A stretch of 47,960 nucleotides of DNA, from positions 1 to 47,960 of the forward strand of contig NZ_JALPRK010000032.1 in NCBI RefSeq assembly GCF_023195895.1. Direction: 5' to 3'. The notes under the pieces are model-generated. The model worked only from the letters and a program-made list of their open reading frames with translations, ran no database searches and had not been told where the DNA came from. This document shows, piece after piece, positions 16,265 through 23,869 of the stretch (its first letter is position 1; the number at the start of each line of letters is the position of its first letter). The position numbers and the translations under genes are program-made. Origin of the DNA: Paenibacillus mellifer (GTDB lineage: Bacteria; Bacillota; Bacilli; Paenibacillales; Paenibacillaceae).

Positions 16265-17344
16265 GTGAAAATAAAAGGGTCACAGCTTTTTTGGATACTT
16301 GCAACGACATATATTGTTATGGCAATTGGGGTTGTGTTGACTCCGACTGTATCCATCGTGCAGCAAGATGCATGGATCTCCTTGCTGGCTTCCGGAGCAG
16401 CAGGAGTGATTATTACGATCTTACTTGGAAAGTTAGCTCTCCTTCATCCAGATCAATCCTTGTTTCAGGTATGTCGGAAGCTTCTCGGGAAGTGGTTGGG
16501 GAGAATCATTGTCCTGCCGTATTTCTGCGCTTTTATCGGGATTACCTCCGTCGTTGTTCGCGCACAGGTTGATTTTATTCAAAGTATACTATTAAACGGA
16601 ACGCCAACATGGGCGATTATGATCATATTATTTAGCATAACCTTTTATTTAACTCTGGGTGGGATTACGAATATTGGCCGATTTAGTGAAATTACGGGGC
16701 CAATCTTCTACTTTCTCATTTTTTTGAGCTTTATCTTAAATTGGGGGAATATCCGATTAGAGAGGCTCTTGCCCGTTTATGTTGATCACGGAGGACTGGA
16801 GATCGTACAAGGGATGGTTCCTTTTGCACCGTTGCTTGCGGGACAAGCGATTGTTTTGTTGGTATTATCATCTTTTATGACCGATCCCAAACAGGTTCCA
16901 TCGCATGCGGTGGCTGCCGCTGGAATTGCTTCCTTTACAATTGTAATGTCAGTGGTGATGTGTATCGTCGTTTTAGGACCTGAACTAACGATGAAACTGA
17001 ATACTCCTATTTTTGTAACGATAAGAGCAATTGATATTATGGATTTCATTCAGAATCTGGATGTGTTCTTTATATTTATAGCGATATTCGGTACAGTTAT
17101 CAAATTATCTTCCTATGCTTTTGTGGCGAGCTATGAGATGTCTAAATGGCTGAATCTAAAAAACTGGAAGCCCATGGTTTGGTTTGTCGTACCCATTATT
17201 ATGATTATTTCCATGAACTTACATGGGCCGACTTACATGGGAGTTTTTCTAAAAATATGGAGCATGTTTGTAGTCCCGATATGCGTAATCATTATTCCGT
17301 TGTTGTTATGGATCACTTACCTCTTCAAGCGGAGCACCTCATAA
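16265..17344 (+). CDS. gerKB: Spore germination receptor subunit B (GerKB, APC-type transporter fold)
   Basis: A 359-residue membrane protein with about ten helices, of the GerAB/spore germination permease family in the APC superfamily; in GerA-type receptors this subunit binds the germinant. Recognised from KIKGSQLFWILATTYIVMAIG at the start and the LGGITNIGRFSEITGPIFYFL segment in the middle. GTG 16265 is preferred: GAGGAG lies 10 nt upstream; TTG 16235 and ATG 16247 have weaker context. It follows gerKC by 32 nt and closes the operon. The nutrient cannot be read from the sequence. The gene runs into the convergent second hxlR copy 45 bp later, with no clear terminator between. Confidence 0.93.
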   Translation: MKIKGSQLFWILATTYIVMAIGVVLTPTVSIVQQDAWISLLASGAAGVIITILLGKLALLHPDQSLFQVCRKLLGKWLGRIIVLPYFCAFIGITSVVVRAQVDFIQSILLNGTPTWAIMIILFSITFYLTLGGITNIGRFSEITGPIFYFLIFLSFILNWGNIRLERLLPVYVDHGGLEIVQGMVPFAPLLAGQAIVLLVLSSFMTDPKQVPSHAVAAAGIASFTIVMSVVMCIVVLGPELTMKLNTPIFVTIRAIDIMDFIQNLDVFFIFIAIFGTVIKLSSYAFVASYEMSKWLNLKNWKPMVWFVVPIIMIISMNLHGPTYMGVFLKIWSMFVVPICVIIIPLLLWITYLFKRSTS

Positions 17345-17389
17345 TCGGTCGATATGCTCAATTGTTTCCTGCATTATTGACGACCACAG

Positions 17390-17776
17390 TTATTGCGGCT
17401 CTGTCCTTTGAGTTTGTTCATTCCTTGGGGTTATCGGAGTGGAATGAGGAGAGTCCCATTCATGTTTCCAGTGATTGATTTTTTGAAACACTTCGGAGAA
17501 AGCGAGTCCTTTCTCGGTTATCGAGTATTCAACCGTCACGGGGACAGTAGGGAATACGGTGCGTTTAATCATTTGGTGTTCTTCCAAATTTCTCAAGGTA
17601 TCAGTTAAGCCTTTTGTGTTTAAATTCCCAAGATTTCTCCGTAATTGATTAAAGCGCTGTGGACCTTTCAAAAGTTCTGTTATCACCAAAAATGTCCACT
17701 TTCCAGATAGAAAATGTAAAACCTCGGATATTGATTCAACACAATCTATCTCAAACTTTGACGTATCCAAATTCAT
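17390..17776 (-). CDS. HxlR/DUF24-family transcriptional regulator (copy 2)
   Basis: A 128-residue winged-helix regulator closely related to the copy at 13025-13372 (about 80% identity over 99 residues; same LSGKWTFLVITELL, RFNQLRRNLGN and KGLTDTLRNLE). Cys12 in FEIDCVES again sits at the redox-sensor position of YodB/HypR-type proteins. It has an extra hydrophilic tail (HSTPITPRNEQTQ) which the first copy lacks. GGGGTG lies very close to ATG 17776. It is the regulator nearest to the cupin-nitroreductase-FrnE operon and is oriented the same way, but an intergenic hairpin separates them. In Bacillus, HypR (same family) activates a nitroreductase gene, so a similar role here is plausible. Confidence 0.88.
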   Translation of the reverse strand: MNLDTSKFEIDCVESISEVLHFLSGKWTFLVITELLKGPQRFNQLRRNLGNLNTKGLTDTLRNLEEHQMIKRTVFPTVPVTVEYSITEKGLAFSEVFQKINHWKHEWDSPHSTPITPRNEQTQRTEPQ

Positions 17777-17867
17777 TCACCCCACATTTCATCCCTTAAT
17801 GGTATTATTGTCTTTTTTACGTATCTTTATTTGACGGATGCACTTTATGTCTTTAGAAATACAGTAA

Positions 17868-17903
17868 GGTGTCCCAAGGGTCGAACGCCTGACCTGGGAC
17901 ACC
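17868..17903 (-). terminator. Hairpin terminator of the cupin-nitroreductase-FrnE operon
   Basis: GGTGTCCCA and TGGGACACC pair, then GGTC with GACC after a 2-nt bulge. On the minus strand the stem is followed by only a weak T-rich tail (TTACTGTATTT), so termination may be partial, with read-through into hxlR copy 2 possible. Confidence 0.65.
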
Positions 17904-17913
17904 CTCTTGTTGA

Positions 17914-18609
17914 TTAACAGAATCCGTCCGTACACATACCTGCATCTTCCTCAGCAGCCTTATTCTTTTCCTTGGCACGTTCTTCCCAAGCGTTCTGAAG
18001 TGCCTCGGCAAAGACAGCTGCCGGTTGGGCTCCGGATACCGCATATTTTCCATCAACAAGGTAAAACGGGACTCCTCTAATTCCTAATTTACTCGCTATG
18101 CGCTCGTCCTCCCTGACTGCATCGCGATAACGATCGCTATCAAGCATGTTTGCTGTTTCAAGTCGATCGAGACCGGCATGTTCCGAAATCGACAAAAGCG
18201 TTTCTCTTTCCCCAATGTGCAGGGAATCGGTAAAGTAAGCTTTATACAACAATTCAAGAACAACATTTTCTTTGCCGAAATCCCTAGCGAAAAGAATAAG
18301 CCGATGCGAGTCCATAGAATTAGTATGCTTAACCGATTCGTAGTTAAAGATCAGACCTTCTTTTTTTGCACGCTCCGTAACAGCTATACTATCCTTTTTA
18401 GTGGACTCAGGCGTAGTGCCGTATTTCGCTGCTGCGATCTCAAACAAAGTCTTCTCAGGATGAATAGGAATCGATGGATCCAGTTCGAAGCTTCGATGCA
18501 CGATTTCCACTTCATCACGTTGGGAAAATTCATGCAATCCAGCTTCAAATCGGCGTTTACCGATGTAGCAAAACGGACAAACAATATCTGACCAAATTTC
18601 TACTTTCAC
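17914..18609 (-). CDS. DsbA-family oxidoreductase (FrnE-like)
   Basis: A 231-residue thioredoxin-fold protein with the active site CPFC near the N-terminus (SDIVCPFCYIGKRRF), the helical insertion of the DsbA/FrnE family, and the cis-Pro loop GVPFYLVDGKYAVSGAQP. No signal peptide, so it is cytosolic; FrnE-like proteins act as cytoplasmic disulfide isomerases or as thiol-dependent enzymes in polyketide pathways. GTG 18609 is preferred: GGAGG ends 7 nt upstream, while ATG 18627 would place that site inside the gene. The C-terminus ends in a Cys pair (AGMCTDGFC). Last gene of the operon headed by the cupin gene; 48 nt after the nitroreductase. The company fits disulfide or electrophile stress. 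Confidence 0.88.
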   Translation of the reverse strand: MKVEIWSDIVCPFCYIGKRRFEAGLHEFSQRDEVEIVHRSFELDPSIPIHPEKTLFEIAAAKYGTTPESTKKDSIAVTERAKKEGLIFNYESVKHTNSMDSHRLILFARDFGKENVVLELLYKAYFTDSLHIGERETLLSISEHAGLDRLETANMLDSDRYRDAVREDERIASKLGIRGVPFYLVDGKYAVSGAQPAAVFAEALQNAWEERAKEKNKAAEEDAGMCTDGFC

Positions 18610-18657
18610 GTTTTTTCCTCCCCACATAAAAAGGTATAAAGATATTATCTATTGATA

Positions 18658-19320
18658 TCAAATGAACTGTACGATTTCCTCCAGAGGAAGCCTTCTTTTA
18701 GGTCGTTTTGGATTCTCTTTCCTATAACCAAAGGCAACCATGACACTTAAACCGAATTCGTCGTCTCCAAGCAATCCTTTTTTACTGAGGAGATCATTTA
18801 CGGCATCCAGATCGAAACCCTCCATGGCACACGAATCAATACCGATGTATGCCGCTGCGGTCATCATATTGCCCATTGCCAAATAAGTTTGTTTGGATGA
18901 CCAGTCCAATAATGCCCGCTCTGTATCAAGATGAAGGTCATTGTAAAACTGATCATAAGCTGGAGCCAAGTTCTGATAAATTTCTAATGGCATCCCATTA
19001 TCTTCTGTTAAATGCTTCACAAGATAGGGGTTACTATGAGTGAGTCCTTTTCTAGCCAGAATAAGAACGAAATGGCTTGCTGTCGGCAACTGCCGAATTG
19101 CACCTGATGCCAGTGGAGCTAACTCTTTTCTAAATTCAGGGTTTTGTATAACAAGGAACTTCCATGGTTCATTATTTCCTGAGCTCGGCGAAAGCCGTGC
19201 TGCCTCGAGAATGAATTGGAAATCATCATCGGAGATTTTCTTTGTTGTATCGAATTCTTTGGTCGCATGACGGAAGTAATAAGCATCGATGAGCTCTTTT
19301 TTCTTTGTCTCGATATCCAT
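18658..19320 (-). CDS. Nitroreductase-family NAD(P)H-dependent oxidoreductase
   Basis: A 220-residue FMN-dependent nitroreductase. YFRHATKEFD holds the Arg-His pair that contacts the FMN phosphate, LSPSSGNNEPWKFLVI is the FMN ribityl/pyrimidine loop, and SCAMEGFD is the NfsB-like GxxxG-equivalent region near residue 165. It reduces nitro compounds, quinones or similar electrophiles with NAD(P)H. The start ATG 19320 has TTGGAGG 9 nt upstream; the in-frame ATG 30 nt further out lacks one. It lies between the cupin gene (35 nt) and the FrnE-like gene (48 nt). HypO, the target of the HxlR regulator HypR, is of this family, which makes the local HxlR pair notable. Confidence 0.93.
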   Translation of the reverse strand: MDIETKKKELIDAYYFRHATKEFDTTKKISDDDFQFILEAARLSPSSGNNEPWKFLVIQNPEFRKELAPLASGAIRQLPTASHFVLILARKGLTHSNPYLVKHLTEDNGMPLEIYQNLAPAYDQFYNDLHLDTERALLDWSSKQTYLAMGNMMTAAAYIGIDSCAMEGFDLDAVNDLLSKKGLLGDDEFGLSVMVAFGYRKENPKRPKRRLPLEEIVQFI

Positions 19321-19355
19321 TTGTAGGAACCTCCAATATATTGAATGCAAATTAA

Positions 19356-19820
19356 TTATTGGGTTTGAAGTAATGGGGGACCCATAATGATCGTATCGTT
19401 ATCTGCCGCAACGTCAACGATTGCTTCAAGCGAGTGTTTGCTGATTTCTTTGAAAAAATCGTCGATCCCGCCAGGTGTGAAAATGAATAGGAGTCGTCCC
19501 GTTTCGGATCCAACATTTGCCCATACGTGTGGTAATCCGCGTGGAACAGTGACGGTTGTCCCAGGCGTAGCAATAAAGTCCTCGTCACCGCATTGGAAAC
19601 GAAAAGTCCCTTCTAGTATCTCAAATGTTTCTTCACGTTCATTATGAATATGCTTTGGAGGCCCCATCAAGGCAGGAACCCTAGCCTCTATTATGCTTAG
19701 CGTTCCTCCAACTAGGTTGCTGTGAATGCGAATAGCCATTTTTTCTCCTGGCATGGTATTAAACCATTCAAGATTCTCGACTCGTGAGACTATCGGTTTC
19801 GTATTGCTTGCTTTTGTCAT
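19356..19820 (-). CDS. Cupin-domain protein
   Basis: A 154-residue single-domain cupin. Cupin motif 1 is PKHIHNEREETFEILEG (two His and a Glu as metal ligands) and motif 2 is GTTVTVPRGLPHVWANVG (third His). After the barrel comes LLFIFTPGGIDDFFKEI, common in quercetinase-like cupins. It may bind a metal and act as a small dioxygenase or isomerase, but many cupins are only binding proteins. ATG 19820 is chosen because AAAGGATG lies before it; an upstream ATG at 19832 touches that site. It is the first gene of the cupin-nitroreductase-FrnE operon, under promoter copy A with a leader of about 145 nt. Confidence 0.85.
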   Translation of the reverse strand: MTKASNTKPIVSRVENLEWFNTMPGEKMAIRIHSNLVGGTLSIIEARVPALMGPPKHIHNEREETFEILEGTFRFQCGDEDFIATPGTTVTVPRGLPHVWANVGSETGRLLFIFTPGGIDDFFKEISKHSLEAIVDVAADNDTIIMGPPLLQTQ

Positions 19821-19970
19821 TTTGATCAACATCCTTTTTTATTATTTAAGAGGATATCCGCCTTCTCAGATATAATCAGAGGAAAAATAGCACTCATTGA
19901 TGAGCACCAGTTCTCAAGAAGCTCCATCTCCTTTATGCATTTATTTCGTGGAGTCCATCTCCATGCAAAA

Positions 19971-20038
19971 ACAATAGCAGGTGTTAGTTTTTTTTGTAAG
20001 AACGATATTTTTTTATACGTGCTTTATAAAAATAAAGC
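19971..20038 (-). promoter_or_regulatory. Shared promoter module, copy A (cupin operon)
   Basis: Read on the minus strand: inverted repeat GCTTTA-N6-TAAAGC (20038-20021), 20 nt, -35 CTTACA (20000-19995), 18-nt spacer, -10 TATTGT (19976-19971). The stretch between repeat and -35 is A-rich and ends in TTCTTACA, as in copies B, C and D. Spacings are the same in all four copies. Confidence 0.75.
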
Positions 20039-20116
20039 TATGTTGTAATGCTTAGGACAACTTCCGTATTTTCGTAATTGGATAACTTTATTTTTTTACA
20101 GTTTGTGCCCTGTTTC

Positions 20117-20172
20117 TACAGCATGTATAAAAAATATGCCTCCTTACAAAAAAAAAACGCACCTGTTAAAGT
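20117..20172 (+). promoter_or_regulatory. Shared promoter module, copy B (first SnoaL-like gene)
   Basis: TACAGC at 20117-20122 (right arm only; the left arm is degenerate, with a shorter CTGT-N4-ACAG instead), 20 nt, -35 CTTACA at 20143-20148, 18-nt spacer, -10 TAAAGT at 20167-20172. The GCATGTATAAAAAATATGCCTCC-like stretch between arm and -35 aligns with copies A and D. It is the least perfect copy. Confidence 0.7.
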
Positions 20173-20229
20173 AAATGCAAGGTTCGGCTACTTTTGCGAA
20201 AGAACCAAAATAAAAAAGGGAGTGACATT

Positions 20230-20730
20230 ATGTCAATCAAAGAACAAGATACTCTTCTGAATAGAATCAGTGAACTCGAAAAGAAGTACAAACGTTTAGA
20301 GGATCTTGAAGAAATCAAAAAACTGAAGGCTCGCTATTTCCGCTTCGTTGATGAAAAGAATTGGCCCGGATTTGCGGATCTGTTCACAGAAGACGCCAAT
20401 ATTTACCCAGATGGTTATTTATTCAAAAACTCGCAAGAGATGGCTTCTGTGATTAATAGTATGGTTGAAGCAGTTCCTTCGGTACACCATGGCCATATGC
20501 CAGAAATTGAATTTATCGACGATGATAATGCTCAAGGAATCTGGGCAATGGAGGATTTGTTTACATTCCCAGCAAACAAAGAAGGAGTACCTGAAGGCCA
20601 TAACGGTTATGGTCAATATAGAGAGACTTATCGTCGTGTGAACGGAGATTGGAAAATCAGTAGTTTGATCCTGACTCGATTCCGGATGGACCCTCTCGAG
20701 CATTGGGACCTTGAGAAAGATACCAAATAA
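20230..20730 (+). CDS. SnoaL/LinA-like (NTF2-fold) protein, cytosolic
   Basis: A 166-residue NTF2-like protein of the SnoaL_4 (LinA/BaiE-like) type. An N-terminal coiled coil (NRISELEKKYKRLEDLEEIKK) leads into KARYFRFVDEKNW; the Asp there and His in VHHGHMPEIE match the Asp-His dyad of LinA/BaiE-type dehydratases and lyases. GHNGYGQYRETYRRVNG and TRFRMDPL close the cone fold. No signal peptide. ATG 20230 has AAAGGGAG 8 nt upstream. It is convergent with, and roughly 60% identical to, the exported paralogue at 20807-21415, sharing one terminator. A small-molecule lyase or dehydratase is likely; the substrate is unknown. Confidence 0.82.
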   Translation: MSIKEQDTLLNRISELEKKYKRLEDLEEIKKLKARYFRFVDEKNWPGFADLFTEDANIYPDGYLFKNSQEMASVINSMVEAVPSVHHGHMPEIEFIDDDNAQGIWAMEDLFTFPANKEGVPEGHNGYGQYRETYRRVNGDWKISSLILTRFRMDPLEHWDLEKDTK

Positions 20731-20741
20731 ATGTGTTTAGC

Positions 20742-20786
20742 AAAACCCCGATAACACTCGTAAAAAGTGTTGTCGGGGTTTCGTTT
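20742..20786. terminator. Bidirectional terminator between the two SnoaL-like genes
   Basis: AAACCCCGATAACACT pairs with AGTGTTGTCGGGGTTT (one wobble) around a 7-nt loop, with TTTCGTTT on the plus side and TTTTGC on the minus side. It serves both convergent paralogues. Confidence 0.9.
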
Positions 20787-20806
20787 GATCACTCAGCTAT
20801 CGTATA

Positions 20807-21415
20807 TTACTTACCGGTTACAGGGTCCGTGTTGGGATCCCAGTTTTTCAGGGGATCCATGCGGAACCGTGTCAGCTCCATACTGCTGATTTTCCAGACA
20901 CCATTCACTTTTCTGTAAGTTTCATGATATTGACCGTATCCGTTGTGCCCTGGAGGAGAACCTTTTTTATCAGGGAAGGTCAATAAATCCTCCATAGCCC
21001 AAACCGCCTTCGCGTTATCTTTGTCAATTATCTCAATCTCAGGCATATGACCATGATGAACGGTTGGTGCATCACCTACAAGATCTCCGATCATCTTAGC
21101 AAATGCCGGTCCTCCGCCAGGATATTCGGCTCCATCAGCTATAATCTTAGCATCATCTGTAAAGAGGTTTGCAAGGTCCGTCCATTTTTTTTCATCTACA
21201 TAACGGAAATAACGTGCCTTTACCTGCTTGATTTGCTCAATGTCCTCTAAGCGTTGATATTTTTCTTCAAGTTCATTAATTTTTGCTTGCAGCTCTTGAT
21301 GATTTTGATCTGCTGCGTGAACAACGTGCTCCTGATTATTTTTTGCGGACCATCCGGAAATAATCAGAACACCTAAAACAACTAGACTCATAAAAAACTT
21401 TTTATTGGTTAGCAT
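20807..21415 (-). CDS. SnoaL/LinA-like (NTF2-fold) protein, exported or membrane-anchored
   Basis: A 202-residue paralogue of the cytosolic protein at 20230-20730: coiled coil KINELEEKYQRLEDIEQIKQ, KARYFRYVDEKKW with the putative catalytic Asp, VHHGHMPEIE with the His, GHNGYGQYHETYRKVNG. It adds a leader of about 35 residues with hydrophobic core residues 8-20. The core ends in LIISGW, which looks like a lipobox with Trp in place of Cys; a signal peptidase I site at VVHAAD is the other option. So it acts outside the membrane or is tethered to it. ATG 21415 has AAAGGA upstream. Copy C of the shared promoter lies about 180 bp upstream, giving a long leader. Confidence 0.82.
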   Translation of the reverse strand: MLTNKKFFMSLVVLGVLIISGWSAKNNQEHVVHAADQNHQELQAKINELEEKYQRLEDIEQIKQVKARYFRYVDEKKWTDLANLFTDDAKIIADGAEYPGGGPAFAKMIGDLVGDAPTVHHGHMPEIEIIDKDNAKAVWAMEDLLTFPDKKGSPPGHNGYGQYHETYRKVNGVWKISSMELTRFRMDPLKNWDPNTDPVTGK

Positions 21416-21596
21416 TGTTACACGTCCTTTAGTTGAATTTTTTTTCGTCACAGCATATTTCTTTTTCTAAGTGACATGTGGTCAAAAACTATATTCGATA
21501 TGATCCAGATGAACTACAGGTGGATGAATAATGTTTTGTGTCGCATCGTTGAACAACCTCTCTTGTAAGTTTAGAGCTTCAATCGCCCCGAGGACA

Positions 21597-21664
21597 ACTA
21601 TATCAGCAGTTTTTATTTATTGTAAGAAGGCAACTTTTTTTAATATACTTTATTAAATTAAAGT
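21597..21664 (-). promoter_or_regulatory. Shared promoter module, copy C (exported SnoaL-like gene)
   Basis: Minus strand: inverted repeat ACTTTA-N6-TAAAGT (21664-21647), 20 nt ending GCCTTCTTACA, -35 CTTACA (21626-21621), 18-nt spacer, -10 TATAGT (21602-21597). It is back-to-back with copy D; only 51 bp separate the two inverted repeats. Confidence 0.75.
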
Positions 21665-21715
21665 GTAAGGGATCATTCATTAATATAAATCGAAAACAAT
21701 GCGCAATAATTTCAG

Positions 21716-21783
21716 GCTTTATTTTTCTAAAGCATGTTTAAAAAAAGTGCCTTCTTATATGAAAAAAACAGAACTGCTATAGT
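21716..21783 (+). promoter_or_regulatory. Shared promoter module, copy D (SDR operon)
   Basis: Inverted repeat GCTTTA-N6-TAAAGC at 21716-21733, 20 nt ending GTGCCTTCTTATA, -35 CTTATA at 21754-21759, 18-nt spacer, -10 TATAGT at 21778-21783. The first SDR gene starts about 39 nt after the predicted transcription start. Confidence 0.78.
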
Positions 21784-21828
21784 AACACCGAGGCAACCAA
21801 GCCCAAAAAAACTGAAAGAGGTATTCAA

Positions 21829-22680
21829 ATGATGCAGGAACAAAATAACATTCCCGTTTGGCTAATTACGGGCACTTCCAGCGGCGTTGGGAGGACTTTA
21901 GCAGAAGCGGTTTTGAATCATGGTCATCGTGTTGTATTGACGGCACGGAACCTGGAATCTCTCAAGGATCTTGCGGATCGTTTTCCGGATACGGCCCACG
22001 CTGCCGCACTCGATGTAACTGATCCCAAGCAGGTCCTGAAAGTGGTTGAAGAAGCAGAAAACAAATTTGGACGGATTGACGTTCTCGTGAATAATGCGGG
22101 GATTGGTTATAGTTCCGCAATTGAAGAGGGAGAAGATGATGCGATTCGATCTCTTTTCGAAACGAACTTCTTTGGTCTCGCTTCAATGATACGCGCCGTT
22201 CTTCCGGGCATGCGTGAAAGGAAACAAGGTACAATCGTTAATGTCTCCTCCAATAGTGGAGTAGTAGCGATGCCATCGCTTGGTTACTATAGCGCGAGCA
22301 AGTTCGCTGTTGAAGGATTGACGGAAGCTCTTTGGCAAGAGGTAACGCCACTAGGCATAAAGGTTTTGCTACTGGAGCCAGGAGGTATGAAAACAGGAAT
22401 TTTGCAGAAGAACCGTCAGAGCGTCCGTAATCCGGCCTATGCGGAAACTTCAGGTGCAGTGAGGGATCTTCTGGAAAAGCAAGGGGATAGCTTACTGACG
22501 GGTGATCCAGAGAGAATAGCCAAGGTGATTATAAAGACGGTTGAACTGGAGGATAAGCCTAATCGACTTATACTTGGGAATGCTGCCTTTGACCAAATCA
22601 TGCAGAAACTTGATGACTTGAAGACGGAGTACAGCGCTTGGGAAACCATTTCTCGCAGTACAGATTTCCCGGAAAACTAA
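21829..22680 (+). CDS. Short-chain dehydrogenase/reductase (SDR), first of three
   Basis: A 283-residue classical SDR. Cofactor motif TGTSSGVG, structural motif NNAG in LVNNAGIGYSS, catalytic Ser in NVSSNSG and YYSASK (Tyr and Lys). TARN after the second strand suggests NADP preference. The tail after the substrate loop (residues about 190-283) is longer than in minimal SDRs. AAAGAGGT precedes the start, and promoter copy D lies directly upstream. It leads a set of three SDR genes in the same direction. The substrate, probably an aldehyde, ketone or alcohol, is unknown. Confidence 0.92.
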   Translation: MMQEQNNIPVWLITGTSSGVGRTLAEAVLNHGHRVVLTARNLESLKDLADRFPDTAHAAALDVTDPKQVLKVVEEAENKFGRIDVLVNNAGIGYSSAIEEGEDDAIRSLFETNFFGLASMIRAVLPGMRERKQGTIVNVSSNSGVVAMPSLGYYSASKFAVEGLTEALWQEVTPLGIKVLLLEPGGMKTGILQKNRQSVRNPAYAETSGAVRDLLEKQGDSLLTGDPERIAKVIIKTVELEDKPNRLILGNAAFDQIMQKLDDLKTEYSAWETISRSTDFPEN

Positions 22681-22749
22681 TACAGAACAGTAGTGTAATT
22701 AGGCAGACTGGTATTAGCGGTGGTCTGGCCCATCATGGAGGTTAAAGAT

Positions 22750-23736
22750 ATGAAGTTGCAAAATCATTTCGAACAACAAAGGCCTATTTCCTCTGGTTTT
22801 GGACCAAGAACGACGGCGAAAGAAATATTAGTTGGTCAGAATCTGACGGGTAAGATCGCTATCGTGACCGGCGGTTATTCCGGTCTGGGCCTTGCAGCTG
22901 CAAGAGCTCTTGCAGCTGCAGGAGCAACGGTTATTGTACCTGCCCGCACTCCGGAAAAAGCACAAGCCGCGCTTAACGGAATTCCTGGTGTGGAACTGGA
23001 ACGATTGGACCTTATTGATCCCGTTTCAATTGATGAATTTGCCAGTCGATTTCTCGATTCTGGACGTCCTTTACACATTTTAATCAATGCCGCAGGCATT
23101 ATGGCGGCTCCACTTGCTCGCGATTCGCGAGGGGTTGAATCCCATCTAGCGGTCAACCATTTAGGACATTTCCAGCTTGTGTCGAAGTTATGGCCGGCGC
23201 TTAAGAAGGCGGGAGGTGCCAGAATTGTTTCTGTATCCTCACGCGCCTTACAACTAAGTGCCTTCCATTTTGAAGATCCCAACTTCAATACGCGGGAATA
23301 TGACAAATGGCTTGCGTATGCACAGTCGAAGACAGCTAACGCTTTGTTCGCCGTAGCGATGGACATGCGCGGAGAGGCACACCGTGTTCGGGCATTTTCC
23401 GTTCATCCGGGAACGATCCTCACGGATTTAGCTCGTCATTTGACTGATGACGAATTACGTGCAATGGGCGCTTTAAACGAACTAGGAGAACGCGGTTTTA
23501 CGGAGTACAACGATGAAATCAAAACGATTGAAGAAGGAGCTGCCACTTTAATTTGGTGCTCGGTTCATCCTCAACTAGACGGAAAGGGCGGTGTATACTG
23601 CGAGAATGGAGATATTGCGGTTATTACTGACAAACCCCACACTCCTGGCGTATTTGAGTGGGCAGTCAATCCCGCAGACGCTGAGCGGCTATGGAAATTA
23701 AGTGAACAATTAACAGGAAATAAATTCACGATTTAA
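22750..23736 (+). CDS. SDR-family oxidoreductase, retinol-dehydrogenase-like
   Basis: A 328-residue SDR. An N-terminal extension of about 30 residues (FEQQRPISSGFGPRTTA) comes before the Rossmann motif VTGGYSGLG; NAAG, SVSSRA and YAQSK (catalytic Tyr, Lys) follow. The extension and the FHFEDPNF segment are typical of the plant/animal retinol-dehydrogenase-like SDRs found in bacteria. ATG 22750 has GGAGG 8 nt upstream; ATG 22720 has none. It lies 69 bp after the first SDR gene with no terminator between, so co-transcription is likely. Confidence 0.9.
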   Translation: MKLQNHFEQQRPISSGFGPRTTAKEILVGQNLTGKIAIVTGGYSGLGLAAARALAAAGATVIVPARTPEKAQAALNGIPGVELERLDLIDPVSIDEFASRFLDSGRPLHILINAAGIMAAPLARDSRGVESHLAVNHLGHFQLVSKLWPALKKAGGARIVSVSSRALQLSAFHFEDPNFNTREYDKWLAYAQSKTANALFAVAMDMRGEAHRVRAFSVHPGTILTDLARHLTDDELRAMGALNELGERGFTEYNDEIKTIEEGAATLIWCSVHPQLDGKGGVYCENGDIAVITDKPHTPGVFEWAVNPADAERLWKLSEQLTGNKFTI

Positions 23737-23869
23737 AAATACTTTGAAGTTTGACGCAGAGGAATGGGGGAAATAGTTCAATCAACCACCCTTCACTGCC
23801 TCGCTATAAGAGTAGAACCAAGTACAACGTGAATTCTTGCGTGGACTTATACCTAAGGAGATAATTTAC

